Assembly: GCF_004346865.1 (NCBI RefSeq)
Contig: NZ_SMGR01000003.1
Location: 1 to 64,000 of the forward strand
Length of the DNA stretch: 64,000 nt
Source of the DNA: Shimia isoporae
GTDB taxonomy: Bacteria > Pseudomonadota > Alphaproteobacteria > Rhodobacterales > Rhodobacteraceae
Direction of reading: 5' to 3'
Shown here: positions 38,084-46,641 of the stretch, piece by piece
Position numbering within the stretch: position 1 is the stretch's first letter
Layout of the letters: every line of letters starts with the position of its first letter
Notes under the pieces: generated by a model
Database searches by the model: none
The model's input: the letters and a program-made list of their open reading frames with translations, nothing else
Told to the model about the DNA's origin: nothing
Program-made: the position numbers and the translations under genes

Positions 38084-39313
38084 TTAAACGGCAATACGGT
38101 GCGGCACGTGAAACCGTTGAACTTCAGAAACCACACCTGGTTTCTGGAACTTGGTCCAGAGGGACCCGGCTGAAACCGTCTGCGGCACATAGCGATCGCT
38201 GTATTTCTCCGCAATCTCTACGGTTTCTTCCAACAGGCCGTCTTGCAGGGTCATCGGGTTCAGACCCAGATCACGGAAGCTCTTGTTACTCACCCGCAGA
38301 TCATTTTCCGCTGCTTCGTTACGTGGGTTGTTCACGTAAGCCACCTGAACGCCAGTCATATTGGCGACCAACTCTGCCAGATCACGCACCCGCAGGGTCT
38401 CTGCCATCTGGTTTCGGATCACCACGCGATCGCCATGTGCGGGCGGGTTCTCAATCGCCAGCTGGATACATTTCACGGTATCGCGGATGTGAATGAACGC
38501 GCGGGTTTGACCGCCTGTGCCGTGCACAGTCAGCGGGTGACCGACGGCCGCCTGCATCAGGAACCGGTTCAGAACCGTGCCGTAGTCACCGTCATAGTCA
38601 AACCGGTTGATCAACCGCTCGTCGAGCTTGGTCTCAGGGGTTTGGGTACCCCAAACGATGCCCTGGTGCAGATCGGTGATCCGCATACGGTCGTTCTTCG
38701 CATAGAACTGGAACAACAGCTGATCCATGGACTTGGTCATGTGATAGACGCTGCCAGGGTTGGTCGGATACAGGATTTCACGATCGAACTCTGTGCCGTC
38801 ATCGCCGGTCACCTTGACCTTCTGATAGCCTTCCGGAATTTCCAGACCGTCGCCATCGTATCCGTAGACACCCATGGTGCCGAGGTGGACGACATGCGTA
38901 TCCAGATCCAGACCCGCAATTGCGGCCAGAAGGTTGTGCGTGGCGTTGATGTTGTTGTCCACGGTATAACGCTTCTCGGTCAGCCCACGCATGGAATACG
39001 GTGCGGCACGTTGCTCGCCAAAGTGCACGACCGCCTCAGGCTTCAGTTCAGCCAACAGGGAAACCAGCCTGTCGAACTCTTGCGCGACATCCAGCATCTC
39101 AAAACGGATTGTGCGTCCGCTGACTTCTTCCCAGGCGGTGATACGGTCTTCAATGGTCGTGATTGGCGTCAGGCTCTGTGCGCCCAGATCGTCATCAATA
39201 CGACGACGAGACAGGTTGTCCACGATCGTGACGTCATAACCGCGCCGCGACAAATGAAGTGACGTTGGCCACCCGCAAAAGCCGTCGCCACCGATTACAA
39301 CGATATTGTTCAT
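38084..39313 (-). CDS. sqdB: UDP-sulfoquinovose synthase-like protein
   Basis: This 409-residue protein is a short-chain dehydrogenase/epimerase of the SQD1/SqdB type. It has an NAD motif at the start (GGDGFCGWPTSLHLSRRGYD), RAAPYSMRG, the catalytic region GTMGVYGYDG, and YHMTK with the YxxxK pair. The enzyme makes UDP-sulfoquinovose from UDP-glucose and sulfite, the head-group donor of sulfolipid. The length matches SQD1 (about 400 residues). No sqdA, sqdC or sqdD is nearby, so a different sugar-nucleotide product cannot be excluded. Positions 39314-39540 upstream hold no gene. Confidence 0.82.
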   Translation of the reverse strand: MNNIVVIGGDGFCGWPTSLHLSRRGYDVTIVDNLSRRRIDDDLGAQSLTPITTIEDRITAWEEVSGRTIRFEMLDVAQEFDRLVSLLAELKPEAVVHFGEQRAAPYSMRGLTEKRYTVDNNINATHNLLAAIAGLDLDTHVVHLGTMGVYGYDGDGLEIPEGYQKVKVTGDDGTEFDREILYPTNPGSVYHMTKSMDQLLFQFYAKNDRMRITDLHQGIVWGTQTPETKLDERLINRFDYDGDYGTVLNRFLMQAAVGHPLTVHGTGGQTRAFIHIRDTVKCIQLAIENPPAHGDRVVIRNQMAETLRVRDLAELVANMTGVQVAYVNNPRNEAAENDLRVSNKSFRDLGLNPMTLQDGLLEETVEIAEKYSDRYVPQTVSAGSLWTKFQKPGVVSEVQRFHVPHRIAV

Positions 39314-39540
39314 CTCAGTTCTCCTAACAGATTAATGGGGATGTGTTTGATGCTCTGAGTGTGGCTTTCTGCCGCCCTCTTTCCCCGTCCCTTAAGGAAC
39401 TGAAATGGGTGGCATTTTAACGAAATCATTCAGAATCCACGCCAAAATATTCATCAAACCTGTCAATCTGAAGGCCTGATAGTAAATACGAATTTTTTCG
39501 TCAAATTGGAGCGGCGAGTTTTGGCTCATCCAATGCGCAG

Positions 39541-40665
39541 TCAGAACTGCCAGCGCGCGCCCGCGAGGAAAGCTATACTGTCATGATAAGCGACAGTCGG
39601 CGTGTCGTACTCGTACCGGCGGATCAAGGCATAGAAATCGATTTTTGGATCCCGCATCTTCTGCACCACGGCAAAACCATACGAGACACTGTCGCCATTA
39701 CCTGCCCCCGCTATATTGCCCCCGTACAGGTCCTGGCCGCTGTAGTAGTCAATCGACAACGCCGTCTGCCCAATATCAAACCATCGGGCAATATATCCTA
39801 TCTTTCCATACGAGTAACGGCCACCAGCCGCCTCGTGTCCGGTTGCCAGAGTGAAGTTCCAACCGCTCGGACGGTGCAGCACCGAACCCGACGCAATGAA
39901 GACGTTCTTGCCGTTTTCGATCCAACGGTACGCGCCGCCGCCTCGCAACCGAAAGTCACCATGATCGCCATCATACCGGGCAGAGGCATCCGCGAAGATT
40001 TTGCCGAATTGACTGCTGCTCGCCTCTGACACGACCTCGCGCCCTGCAGCGATAGCAAGACGCCATCCACCCAGCATCGGACTGTCATAACGCAACCTCA
40101 ACCGGCGCGAACTGCCCATCGACCGGAAGGCTTGCCGTATTCTCAAAGTCGAATTTGCTCCGTCTACGCGCCGCAAAAACATCCCGCCAGCAGCATCCTG
40201 AACCGGCGTTCCGGCCACCACAGTTGTTAATGAAAGATCCAACCCCGTAAACCCGTCGGCAGCCATTGCGCCCTGACCAGCAAAAAGCACACCAAAGTCG
40301 TCATGTCGAAACTCGACCTCGACCTTTCGGATCTCGCCACGGTCGAACTTGTAGTCGCGGTCGTGTGGATTATCTTGATCGATCCTGTTGGTTTCCTTCC
40401 AGCGCAGCGCCAATTCGCCCCGCGCCCGAAACCGCCAACCGTCGCGCATATCCTGAACCCAGGTCGCGCCGATACGAGACACTGATTTCGAATTGTCCAC
40501 GAACCAGTATTCATCCCGCGAAAGCCCGTCGTCATAGCTCAGGACACCGCGGTTAATTTGACCGTAGAACCCGAAAACACCTCGCCCGTCCGCCGGAGCA
40601 TCTTCCGCCGCCACAGCGGTCGCAAACCCCACAAGGGCTGTCATCGCGGTGAAAACCCGTTTCAT
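39541..40665 (-). CDS. Outer-membrane porin
   Basis: This protein of 374 residues begins with a signal peptide (MKRVFTAMTALVGFATAVAA). It continues as repeated amphipathic beta strands (GVFGFYGQINRGVLSYDDG, FRARGELALRWKE) and ends in phenylalanine (LAGARWQF), the outer-membrane assembly signal. The general Gram-negative porin fold is likely. No substrate preference can be read. The start ATG at 40665 is preferred over a GTG at 40671. It is a single gene. Confidence 0.82.
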   Translation of the reverse strand: MKRVFTAMTALVGFATAVAAEDAPADGRGVFGFYGQINRGVLSYDDGLSRDEYWFVDNSKSVSRIGATWVQDMRDGWRFRARGELALRWKETNRIDQDNPHDRDYKFDRGEIRKVEVEFRHDDFGVLFAGQGAMAADGFTGLDLSLTTVVAGTPVQDAAGGMFLRRVDGANSTLRIRQAFRSMGSSRRLRLRYDSPMLGGWRLAIAAGREVVSEASSSQFGKIFADASARYDGDHGDFRLRGGGAYRWIENGKNVFIASGSVLHRPSGWNFTLATGHEAAGGRYSYGKIGYIARWFDIGQTALSIDYYSGQDLYGGNIAGAGNGDSVSYGFAVVQKMRDPKIDFYALIRRYEYDTPTVAYHDSIAFLAGARWQF

Positions 40666-40706
40666 AAACACTGCCTAGGTCAACAATTGCTTTTGCTTTG
40701 CGCAAA

Positions 40707-40737
40707 CCTTGCCTTGGCCTTCACTTTCCAAGCAAGG
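40707..40737 (-). repeat. Inverted repeat after the DCC-family gene
   Basis: CCTTGCCTTGG (40707-40717) and CCAAGCAAGG (40728-40737) form a stem with one bulged base and a ten-base loop, in the gap between the DCC-family gene and the porin. It may be a weak terminator of the DCC-family gene; only three T bases follow. Confidence 0.45.
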
Positions 40738-40784
40738 CCTTTGGGGCAACCTTTGAAAACGTGACGCAGGCAGGTCACAGGCGA

Positions 40785-41252
40785 CTATTCAACCAATCGC
40801 CTTCGCAACGCCTCGCTGGGCAAGGCACATAAGTCATCCCGACCAAACACCGCATATCGGTTGCGGGCGATCCGTGCATAAATCCAATCCTGCACGCCAA
40901 CAGGCAACCACCCGAGAGGGGCAAGCACTGCAAAACCCCAATGCAGTTGCCGCGCCAACCGCAAAACTGCGTCCAACGAGCCATATGCCATGCCGCCTTC
41001 CAACATGAGCCAACTGTCCGGATCATCTGGTTTCATGCCAAAATGCAGCAGCAGTGCCTGACCAAGCTCGCTCTGCGCCGGCGAAATACGCACTCGGTCG
41101 TCGCTGTCATGAGCCGCAATAAAACGGGCCGCACGTGAACACAACGCGCACTGCCCGTCCATCACAAGCAATATCCGAGAACGATCCACACGCGTGCCTT
41201 CAGGAAGACTCTCAAATGAAAACGGCTCTCTCAAATGCGCTGTCACTGACAC
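40785..41252 (-). CDS. DCC-family thiol-disulfide oxidoreductase-like protein
   Basis: This 155-residue protein has the DCC (DUF393/YuxK) signature DGQCALCSR near residue 32, with two cysteines spaced as CxxC. It continues with WLMLEGGMAYGSLDAVLRL and PLGWLPVGVQDWIYARIARNR, both typical of the family. The CxxC could take part in thiol-disulfide exchange, but no substrate is known for the family. There is no signal peptide. It is divergent from the AsmA-like gene at 41418. Confidence 0.82.
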   Translation of the reverse strand: MSVTAHLREPFSFESLPEGTRVDRSRILLVMDGQCALCSRAARFIAAHDSDDRVRISPAQSELGQALLLHFGMKPDDPDSWLMLEGGMAYGSLDAVLRLARQLHWGFAVLAPLGWLPVGVQDWIYARIARNRYAVFGRDDLCALPSEALRRRLVE

Positions 41253-41417
41253 TTTTCCTCGATTTACACTCTATCCGTGCCACAAAGCGCGCCAAACGAA
41301 AACAACCCGCCGGTAGACAAACCGGCCCAGCGCCGCTTAGGCTTTGATCATCCAATATCTTTCTCTCCGGCTCTCACGCCGAATTTTCTTTCCCGCTCCC
41401 TCTGATGGAGGACGCCT

Positions 41418-44120
41418 ATGGTCAAGTTCATTGCCCGTTTCATCATGATTTTTCTGGCTCTGGCCCTGCTCGGCGTGCTGACACTTTGGGCCATGCTCGC
41501 CTTGCCCATGTTCTCCGAATGGCGAAAGGCCAACGTTCAGGACCTTCTCAGCGACCAGATCGGCCAACCATTTATCATTGAGGGTGACGTGCGCGTTCGG
41601 CTGGGCACTGTCACCCATTTACACGTGTCCCAGGCCAGTATTCCCAGCCAGAACATCCCCGAAACCAATCTGGCCGAACTCGAACTTTTCGAATTTGAAA
41701 TCGACATGCTCTATGTGCTGCGCGAACGCCGCCTGCATCTGGACAACCTTGTACTGTCTGGCCTGCAGGGCAATTTGATAACGCTCGAGGACGGCACCAC
41801 CAGTTGGATTCAGCGTGAACAGCCAATCCGCGAAAAAACCGAAACTGAAGAAACCGAAGCCGCAGACCCGACACCGCCCAACGACGACCGGCCGTCGATT
41901 CTGACGTTTGTCTCCGACAAGACGGTTTCGCTCAACGATTTCGGCGTTCTGGTGCGCGATGATGCAACCGGTTTTGTCTATGATTTCGATCTCTCAGACG
42001 CGGATCTCGCACAGGTGGCGTCTCCGCGTGGCGCCAAGTTTACCGCCAACGGCTCCTTGAACGAGGCTCAGTTTTCGTTCGAAGGCAACTATCCTTGGGG
42101 CGAACCCTTCACCAATCTCGCTCAGTTCGGAAACATCCGCATCACCTTCGACGGCGAAACACTGCCTGCCGATCAGGGCGGAGGATACACAGCCGCCTTC
42201 GTGATGGACACTGGTCAGGTTGGCGAAGTCTTTGATGTGCTGGGCTTGCAGCGCAGCTTTGAGGGACAGGGCACATTGACCTCGACTGTGACCAGCCAAC
42301 CCGGACTCCTCGAGTTGGCCGAGATCGACGGCGAATTCGAACTCGACAAAGGCCAGAAGGTGACCCTGACCGGCAATGTCGGCAATTTGTTTACGGTCGA
42401 GGATTTCGACGTAAAGACGCGTATTTCGCTCTTCCCGCCTGACGCGCAGCCTCCCAAAGCCACCAGCATCGAAGACATGAAACTCACCGAAATTGTGGCC
42501 CGCGTGATTAACGACGACCGCAATCTTGAATTCAAACGCCTCGTCATCAAAACCAACGCCTTTGATCAGGGGCTGGACAGGGTTGGCCCGGTTTCCATTG
42601 GGCGTATCCATAAAACAGAAGAAGGCACCATCGCGTTCAGCAACCTCGCTGCGCAGGCTGGTCCGCGCGGCGCGCCCTATGTCAAATTACAAGGCGACAT
42701 CAACGATATTCTGACCTTCAAAGGCGTCGCACTGGAAGGCACCGCCCACGCGTCAGCAAGCCTCCTTTTTCCCGACCTCTCAGAGGAAGATGTGGCTTTG
42801 TTCGGAGGACTGGAGGCTGCGTTCAAGGTGAGCGACCCTGAAGGCCGTGTCACGCTGACGGAACTCGACGCGCATTCTGAAAACACCGATCTCTGGGGCG
42901 TGTCCGCACACATTTCGGATCACGGCACCTCTCTTCTGGATGGCTTGGATATGAAACTGGTCTTCGGGGTCAGCGATACCGCTAAATTCCTCGAAGCCCT
43001 CAAGTTGGAGCCGGTCGACATTGGCTCACTCGGGCTTGATGTGGCCCTCGCCGGTGAAGCCAAAACCATGGAATTCGCGGCTCGTCTCTTCGCCGGTGAC
43101 AGCGACATCTATTCCAACGTCACCCTCGACTACACGCAACCCATCAATGTCGTTCGCGGAGCGATCCTCAGCGATCTCTTGAGGTTGGACGATATCGCAC
43201 AAGCTTTGCAGGTACTTGTCTCACTCTCCAAACTCTCGGACTCTGAAGAAGAGAACGATGAGAGCGCGACGCCAGAAACCGCGGAGGCCGAAGAGGACGA
43301 CGGCGAAGTCACACCTCGAGAAACCTTCATGGACCCTGAGGAACTGCTTCTCCGAAGCGACGTGGAACTGACCGTCGAGGTCCGCGAATTTGTAGGTGAG
43401 AGCGGAACCTCGTCGATGACCAGCACCTTTGAGGCCAAAGAGGGAAAACTCGAAGCCGGGCCGATAGAACTGCACTATGGCGGCGGATATTTCAAAGTAA
43501 CCGCGGAAATGGACGCCGTGAACGATCCTGACAAGATACGTATCCATGGCGGGACAAGCGGTTGGGACTTTGGACAAATTCTGGAAGCCGCCGGCCTCAA
43601 CATAGACGCGCACGGAACGCTAAGCGCTTGGGTAGACGTGACTGGTAACCACGAAAGCCCCAATTTCGTGAACTCTCTTGTCGGTGCCGCCAGTCTGAAC
43701 ATGGGCAAAGGTGCAGTCGGCACAAGCCTGCTTGAACTTGCGGGCCTTGGTATCTTTCCTTGGCTTGTCTCCGAAGAGCTCGCAGAACGGCGCACAGAGA
43801 TCACCTGCGTCAAGGCGCCAATCCACCTGCATGGCGGTCGCGTGACATTTGACGAGGTCGTGGCCGAAACCGAGCGCGTGCAACTGGTCGCCAAAGGCGA
43901 GGTCGACTGGGTCGGTAACGCAATCAATATTCGCGCGGAACCCCGCCGCGTGGGCAAACCGCTGTCGCGCAGCGCCTGGCCCTTCGACGTTACCGGCCAG
44001 CTCACGGCGCCCAAGTTTAAACTCGATGTAGGCGGCAGCCGCAGCCGGCGCACAGATGGCGCCGACGAGATGCCCGCGGATCGGGAGCCCTGCACCCCGG
44101 ACATCCTGCAGCTTGAGTAA
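41418..44120 (+). CDS. AsmA-family protein
   Basis: This 900-residue protein has one N-terminal membrane anchor (residues about 4-27, FIARFIMIFLALALLGVLTLW). The large body is made of AsmA-type beta repeats and a C-terminal AsmA domain (SLNMGKGAVGTSLLELAGLG and IHLHGGRVTFDEVV). Related proteins (AsmA, TamB, YdbH) are repeating-groove bridges that move phospholipid toward the outer membrane, so that role is plausible here. The highly acidic insert near residues 615-640 (EEENDESATPETAEAEEDD) looks disordered. GGAGG precedes the ATG. It ends seven bases before the convergent xylosidase gene. Confidence 0.85.
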   Translation: MVKFIARFIMIFLALALLGVLTLWAMLALPMFSEWRKANVQDLLSDQIGQPFIIEGDVRVRLGTVTHLHVSQASIPSQNIPETNLAELELFEFEIDMLYVLRERRLHLDNLVLSGLQGNLITLEDGTTSWIQREQPIREKTETEETEAADPTPPNDDRPSILTFVSDKTVSLNDFGVLVRDDATGFVYDFDLSDADLAQVASPRGAKFTANGSLNEAQFSFEGNYPWGEPFTNLAQFGNIRITFDGETLPADQGGGYTAAFVMDTGQVGEVFDVLGLQRSFEGQGTLTSTVTSQPGLLELAEIDGEFELDKGQKVTLTGNVGNLFTVEDFDVKTRISLFPPDAQPPKATSIEDMKLTEIVARVINDDRNLEFKRLVIKTNAFDQGLDRVGPVSIGRIHKTEEGTIAFSNLAAQAGPRGAPYVKLQGDINDILTFKGVALEGTAHASASLLFPDLSEEDVALFGGLEAAFKVSDPEGRVTLTELDAHSENTDLWGVSAHISDHGTSLLDGLDMKLVFGVSDTAKFLEALKLEPVDIGSLGLDVALAGEAKTMEFAARLFAGDSDIYSNVTLDYTQPINVVRGAILSDLLRLDDIAQALQVLVSLSKLSDSEEENDESATPETAEAEEDDGEVTPRETFMDPEELLLRSDVELTVEVREFVGESGTSSMTSTFEAKEGKLEAGPIELHYGGGYFKVTAEMDAVNDPDKIRIHGGTSGWDFGQILEAAGLNIDAHGTLSAWVDVTGNHESPNFVNSLVGAASLNMGKGAVGTSLLELAGLGIFPWLVSEELAERRTEITCVKAPIHLHGGRVTFDEVVAETERVQLVAKGEVDWVGNAINIRAEPRRVGKPLSRSAWPFDVTGQLTAPKFKLDVGGSRSRRTDGADEMPADREPCTPDILQLE

Positions 44121-44127
44121 CCGAGGC

Positions 44128-45750
44128 TCAGCGCCGCCCGTTCACAACTTCCAAAAATGAGAAGTCGGCTTCTTTCGCCCGCCCTGTAAGGTCCTGTGCC
44201 GCGACGCCAACGAAATTGCCTGTAAAGTTCGAGTGTTCACCGCGCACGCCTTCGTCGGAAAGTACCGAAGCATCCAGCACGGGCCCGATTTGCTCAAAGG
44301 CCCCGTCGCCGATTGCATAAAAGAACCGCATCTCGGCATGATCGATCTCGAGCCGCATACGCACCACGCCTTCGTCCGGCACAGGGATCAACGCACCAAC
44401 CGGATAGGTCAACCGACCTTCAGGCCAGTCAGCGCAACTCAGGATCGTCAGCGCCCGCCCACCCGTTTCTGGGTCTTGCGTCAGCGCAAGGTAGTGAAAC
44501 TGCGTCCGGTTGTAATAGGCCAGTAGGCCCGCCATCTGCTGATAGCTTTCTGGCGCGAAAGATACCTCAGTTTCGGCCGAACAGACCCACTCCGTCTGTC
44601 TGGCTGCGATAAGCGCTTGCTCGAACCACGACCCAATCGACTCGCGGCCGTAAAGCCGGAGCGCGTCGTCGCGCAACTCAAACAACCGATCGGTCTCAGG
44701 GCTGCGCAACCATTGCAACTGAGGCGGCAGCTCTGACAGCGTTGCAAAATCAAACCTTTCGGGAGCCTTCGGCCATGGATGCGGGGAAAGGTCCGGAGCA
44801 GCCTCAATGTGGCTCGGCTCCAGCCCGCCATTGGCCAGATAAAGCCATCCGTCATCCCGCCATTCGCAACGTGCGATGCCACTTTCGCGTCCCATCTGCG
44901 AACGTCGCGTGCCCGGAAGAGGCCGTGTGCAAAGATAAGTGTGCCAAGGTGTCCCGTCCGGTAGCTCCACGTACTGCCCATGGCCTGTTCTCTGAACCGG
45001 ATGGCTGTCATTGTCCCGCACTGTCAACAAATGCGTATTGGGGTGCGTTTCATATGGCCCCCTAAGGTCTTTTGAGCGCGCATAGGTCACCGCGTGCTCG
45101 TATCCTGTCCCTCCCTCTGCGGTGATCAGGTAGTAGTAGCCATTCTTGCGCATCAGATGCGGCGCTTCGGTCAGCCCAAGCTCACTACCGGGGTAGATAT
45201 TCGTAATCTCGCCCACCAGCTTCCGCTGCTCGACTGAATACTCCTGCAGCAGGATCCCGCCAAAGAACGGAGCACCGCGCCGCTCCGATTGACCCATCGT
45301 TGCCAGATGGTTCCAAACCATGTTGACCAGATACTTTTTGCCGTCATCATCATGAAACAGAGACGGGTCAAAGCCGCTCGAATTGAGGTAGATCGGATCG
45401 CTCCACGGTCCGTCAATGCTAGGCGCCGTCACGAGGTAATTGTGCGCATCCTTGAAGTTGCCATCAAGGCGCTTCACATCCGTATAGATCAGCCAGAAAA
45501 GCCCATCGGCAAAAGAGAGCGCGGGAGCCCAAACTCCGCAGCTGTCAGGATTGCCGCGCATATCCAGCTGCGCCATGCGCCGCAGCGGCTGCGCCAATGT
45601 CCGCCAATTCACCAGATCTCGGGAATGGCTGATCTGCACGCCTGGGTACCATTCAAACGTCGAGGTCGCGATGTAGTAGTCGTCGCCGACACGACAAATC
45701 GACGGGTCAGGATGGAACCCCCTAAGGATCGGATTTTCAATCTGTGTCAT
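44128..45750 (-). CDS. Glycoside hydrolase family 43 beta-xylosidase-like enzyme
   Basis: The start MTQIENPILRGFHPDPSI at 45750 follows GGAGG; the product has 540 residues. The five-bladed propeller of GH43 fills residues 1-320. The catalytic base Asp lies in FHPDPSICRVGDDYYIATS, the second Asp in ADGLFWLIYTDV, and the acid Glu in GLTEAPHLMRKNGYYY. Residues about 330-540 look like the usual C-terminal beta-sandwich. It probably releases xylose (or arabinose) from oligosaccharides. There is no signal peptide, so it acts in the cytoplasm on imported sugars. The frame is open to 45975, but that part overlaps the FMN-riboswitch promoter. Confidence 0.9.
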   Translation of the reverse strand: MTQIENPILRGFHPDPSICRVGDDYYIATSTFEWYPGVQISHSRDLVNWRTLAQPLRRMAQLDMRGNPDSCGVWAPALSFADGLFWLIYTDVKRLDGNFKDAHNYLVTAPSIDGPWSDPIYLNSSGFDPSLFHDDDGKKYLVNMVWNHLATMGQSERRGAPFFGGILLQEYSVEQRKLVGEITNIYPGSELGLTEAPHLMRKNGYYYLITAEGGTGYEHAVTYARSKDLRGPYETHPNTHLLTVRDNDSHPVQRTGHGQYVELPDGTPWHTYLCTRPLPGTRRSQMGRESGIARCEWRDDGWLYLANGGLEPSHIEAAPDLSPHPWPKAPERFDFATLSELPPQLQWLRSPETDRLFELRDDALRLYGRESIGSWFEQALIAARQTEWVCSAETEVSFAPESYQQMAGLLAYYNRTQFHYLALTQDPETGGRALTILSCADWPEGRLTYPVGALIPVPDEGVVRMRLEIDHAEMRFFYAIGDGAFEQIGPVLDASVLSDEGVRGEHSNFTGNFVGVAAQDLTGRAKEADFSFLEVVNGRR

Positions 45751-45883
45751 AAGGCGCTCCTCCCCAAAGCCTTGTGTTTGCGCCAACTCAACCAAGCTTT
45801 TTGCCGCACGCCAAGTATTTTTTTCGAGCCTCAAACAAAATACATCAAGATTCCATCGTTGCGTCACTCTCGGCTCATTCCCT

Positions 45884-45912
45884 TTGACCCCAAATGCCCG
45901 AGTGCGTAGATT
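45884..45912 (+). promoter_or_regulatory. ribH promoter
   Basis: TTGACC (45884-45889) and TAGATT (45907-45912) are 17 bases apart. The predicted transcript start coincides with the first bases of the FMN riboswitch, which supports both calls. Confidence 0.75.
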
Positions 45913-45917
45913 TCCGT

Positions 45918-46041
<124 letters not shown>

Positions 46042-46080
46042 GGGTAAGGTCAGGCCACACGTGGCTCTGGCCTCCTGTGC

Positions 46081-46116
46081 GCTCTGGGATCTTGTCGTTA
46101 GAGAAAGGATCAGAGC
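46081..46116 (+). promoter_or_regulatory. Shine-Dalgarno-sequestering hairpin of the FMN riboswitch
   Basis: GCTCTGGGATC (46081-46091) can pair with GATCAGAGC (46108-46116) with two bulged bases. The right arm includes the end of the AAAGGA ribosome-binding site and ends two bases before the ribH start codon. This fits translational shut-off when FMN is bound. There is no T-run, so termination is less likely. Confidence 0.6.
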
Positions 46117-46117
46117 T

Positions 46118-46588
46118 ATGACAAAATCCCCAAAATTCGCCTTCATCAAAGCCCGCTGGCACGCCGACATTGTCGATCAGGCACTTGTCGGGTTCGAGGC
46201 GCAACTGGCTGATCTGGGCATTGAGGCCCAAGTCGACACCTTCGATGTACCCGGCGCTTTCGAAATGCCGCTTCTGGCTCAAAAACTGGCTGAAACCGGC
46301 GATTATGAGGCAATCGCCGCCGCAGCGTTGGTCGTGGACGGAGGAATTTACCGCCATGACTTTGTGGCCCAGGCAGTCGTAACCGGCCTGATGGAAGCTG
46401 GCCAAAAAACCGGGGTACCGGTTTTATCTGTTTCGCTGACGCCACACCACTTCCAACCATCGGAAGAACACGTCTCTTTCTACCACGACCATTTCGTAAA
46501 AAAGGGGCGCGAGGCGGCACAGGCGGCTGTGCAAATCACGCAGACCTATGCACAACTTGCGGCCAAAACCTCCGCGGTTGCTGCCTGA
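46118..46588 (+). CDS. ribH: 6,7-dimethyl-8-ribityllumazine synthase (RibH2 type)
   Basis: This 156-residue protein condenses the pyrimidine intermediate with 3,4-dihydroxy-2-butanone 4-phosphate to form lumazine, the last step before riboflavin. It has the RibH2 character known from Brucella and other alphaproteobacteria: FIKARWHADIVDQALVGF early, VPGAFEMPLLAQKLA, and YRHDFVAQAVVTG, which holds the active-site histidine. The start at 46118 follows AAAGGAT. It is alone behind an FMN riboswitch. Other riboflavin genes, including a second ribH, would be elsewhere in the genome. Confidence 0.93.
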   Translation: MTKSPKFAFIKARWHADIVDQALVGFEAQLADLGIEAQVDTFDVPGAFEMPLLAQKLAETGDYEAIAAAALVVDGGIYRHDFVAQAVVTGLMEAGQKTGVPVLSVSLTPHHFQPSEEHVSFYHDHFVKKGREAAQAAVQITQTYAQLAAKTSAVAA

Positions 46589-46603
46589 CACAACGGTACC
46601 GAT

Positions 46604-46629
46604 GTCCCCTCTTTGCGATCAGAGGGGAC
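46604..46629. terminator. Hairpin between convergent genes
   Basis: GTCCCCTCT (46604-46612) and AGAGGGGAC (46621-46629) form a perfect nine-pair stem with an eight-base loop, between the ends of ribH and the convergent gene at 46642. No long T-run follows on either strand. Confidence 0.6.
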
Positions 46630-46641
46630 ACTCAGGCACCT

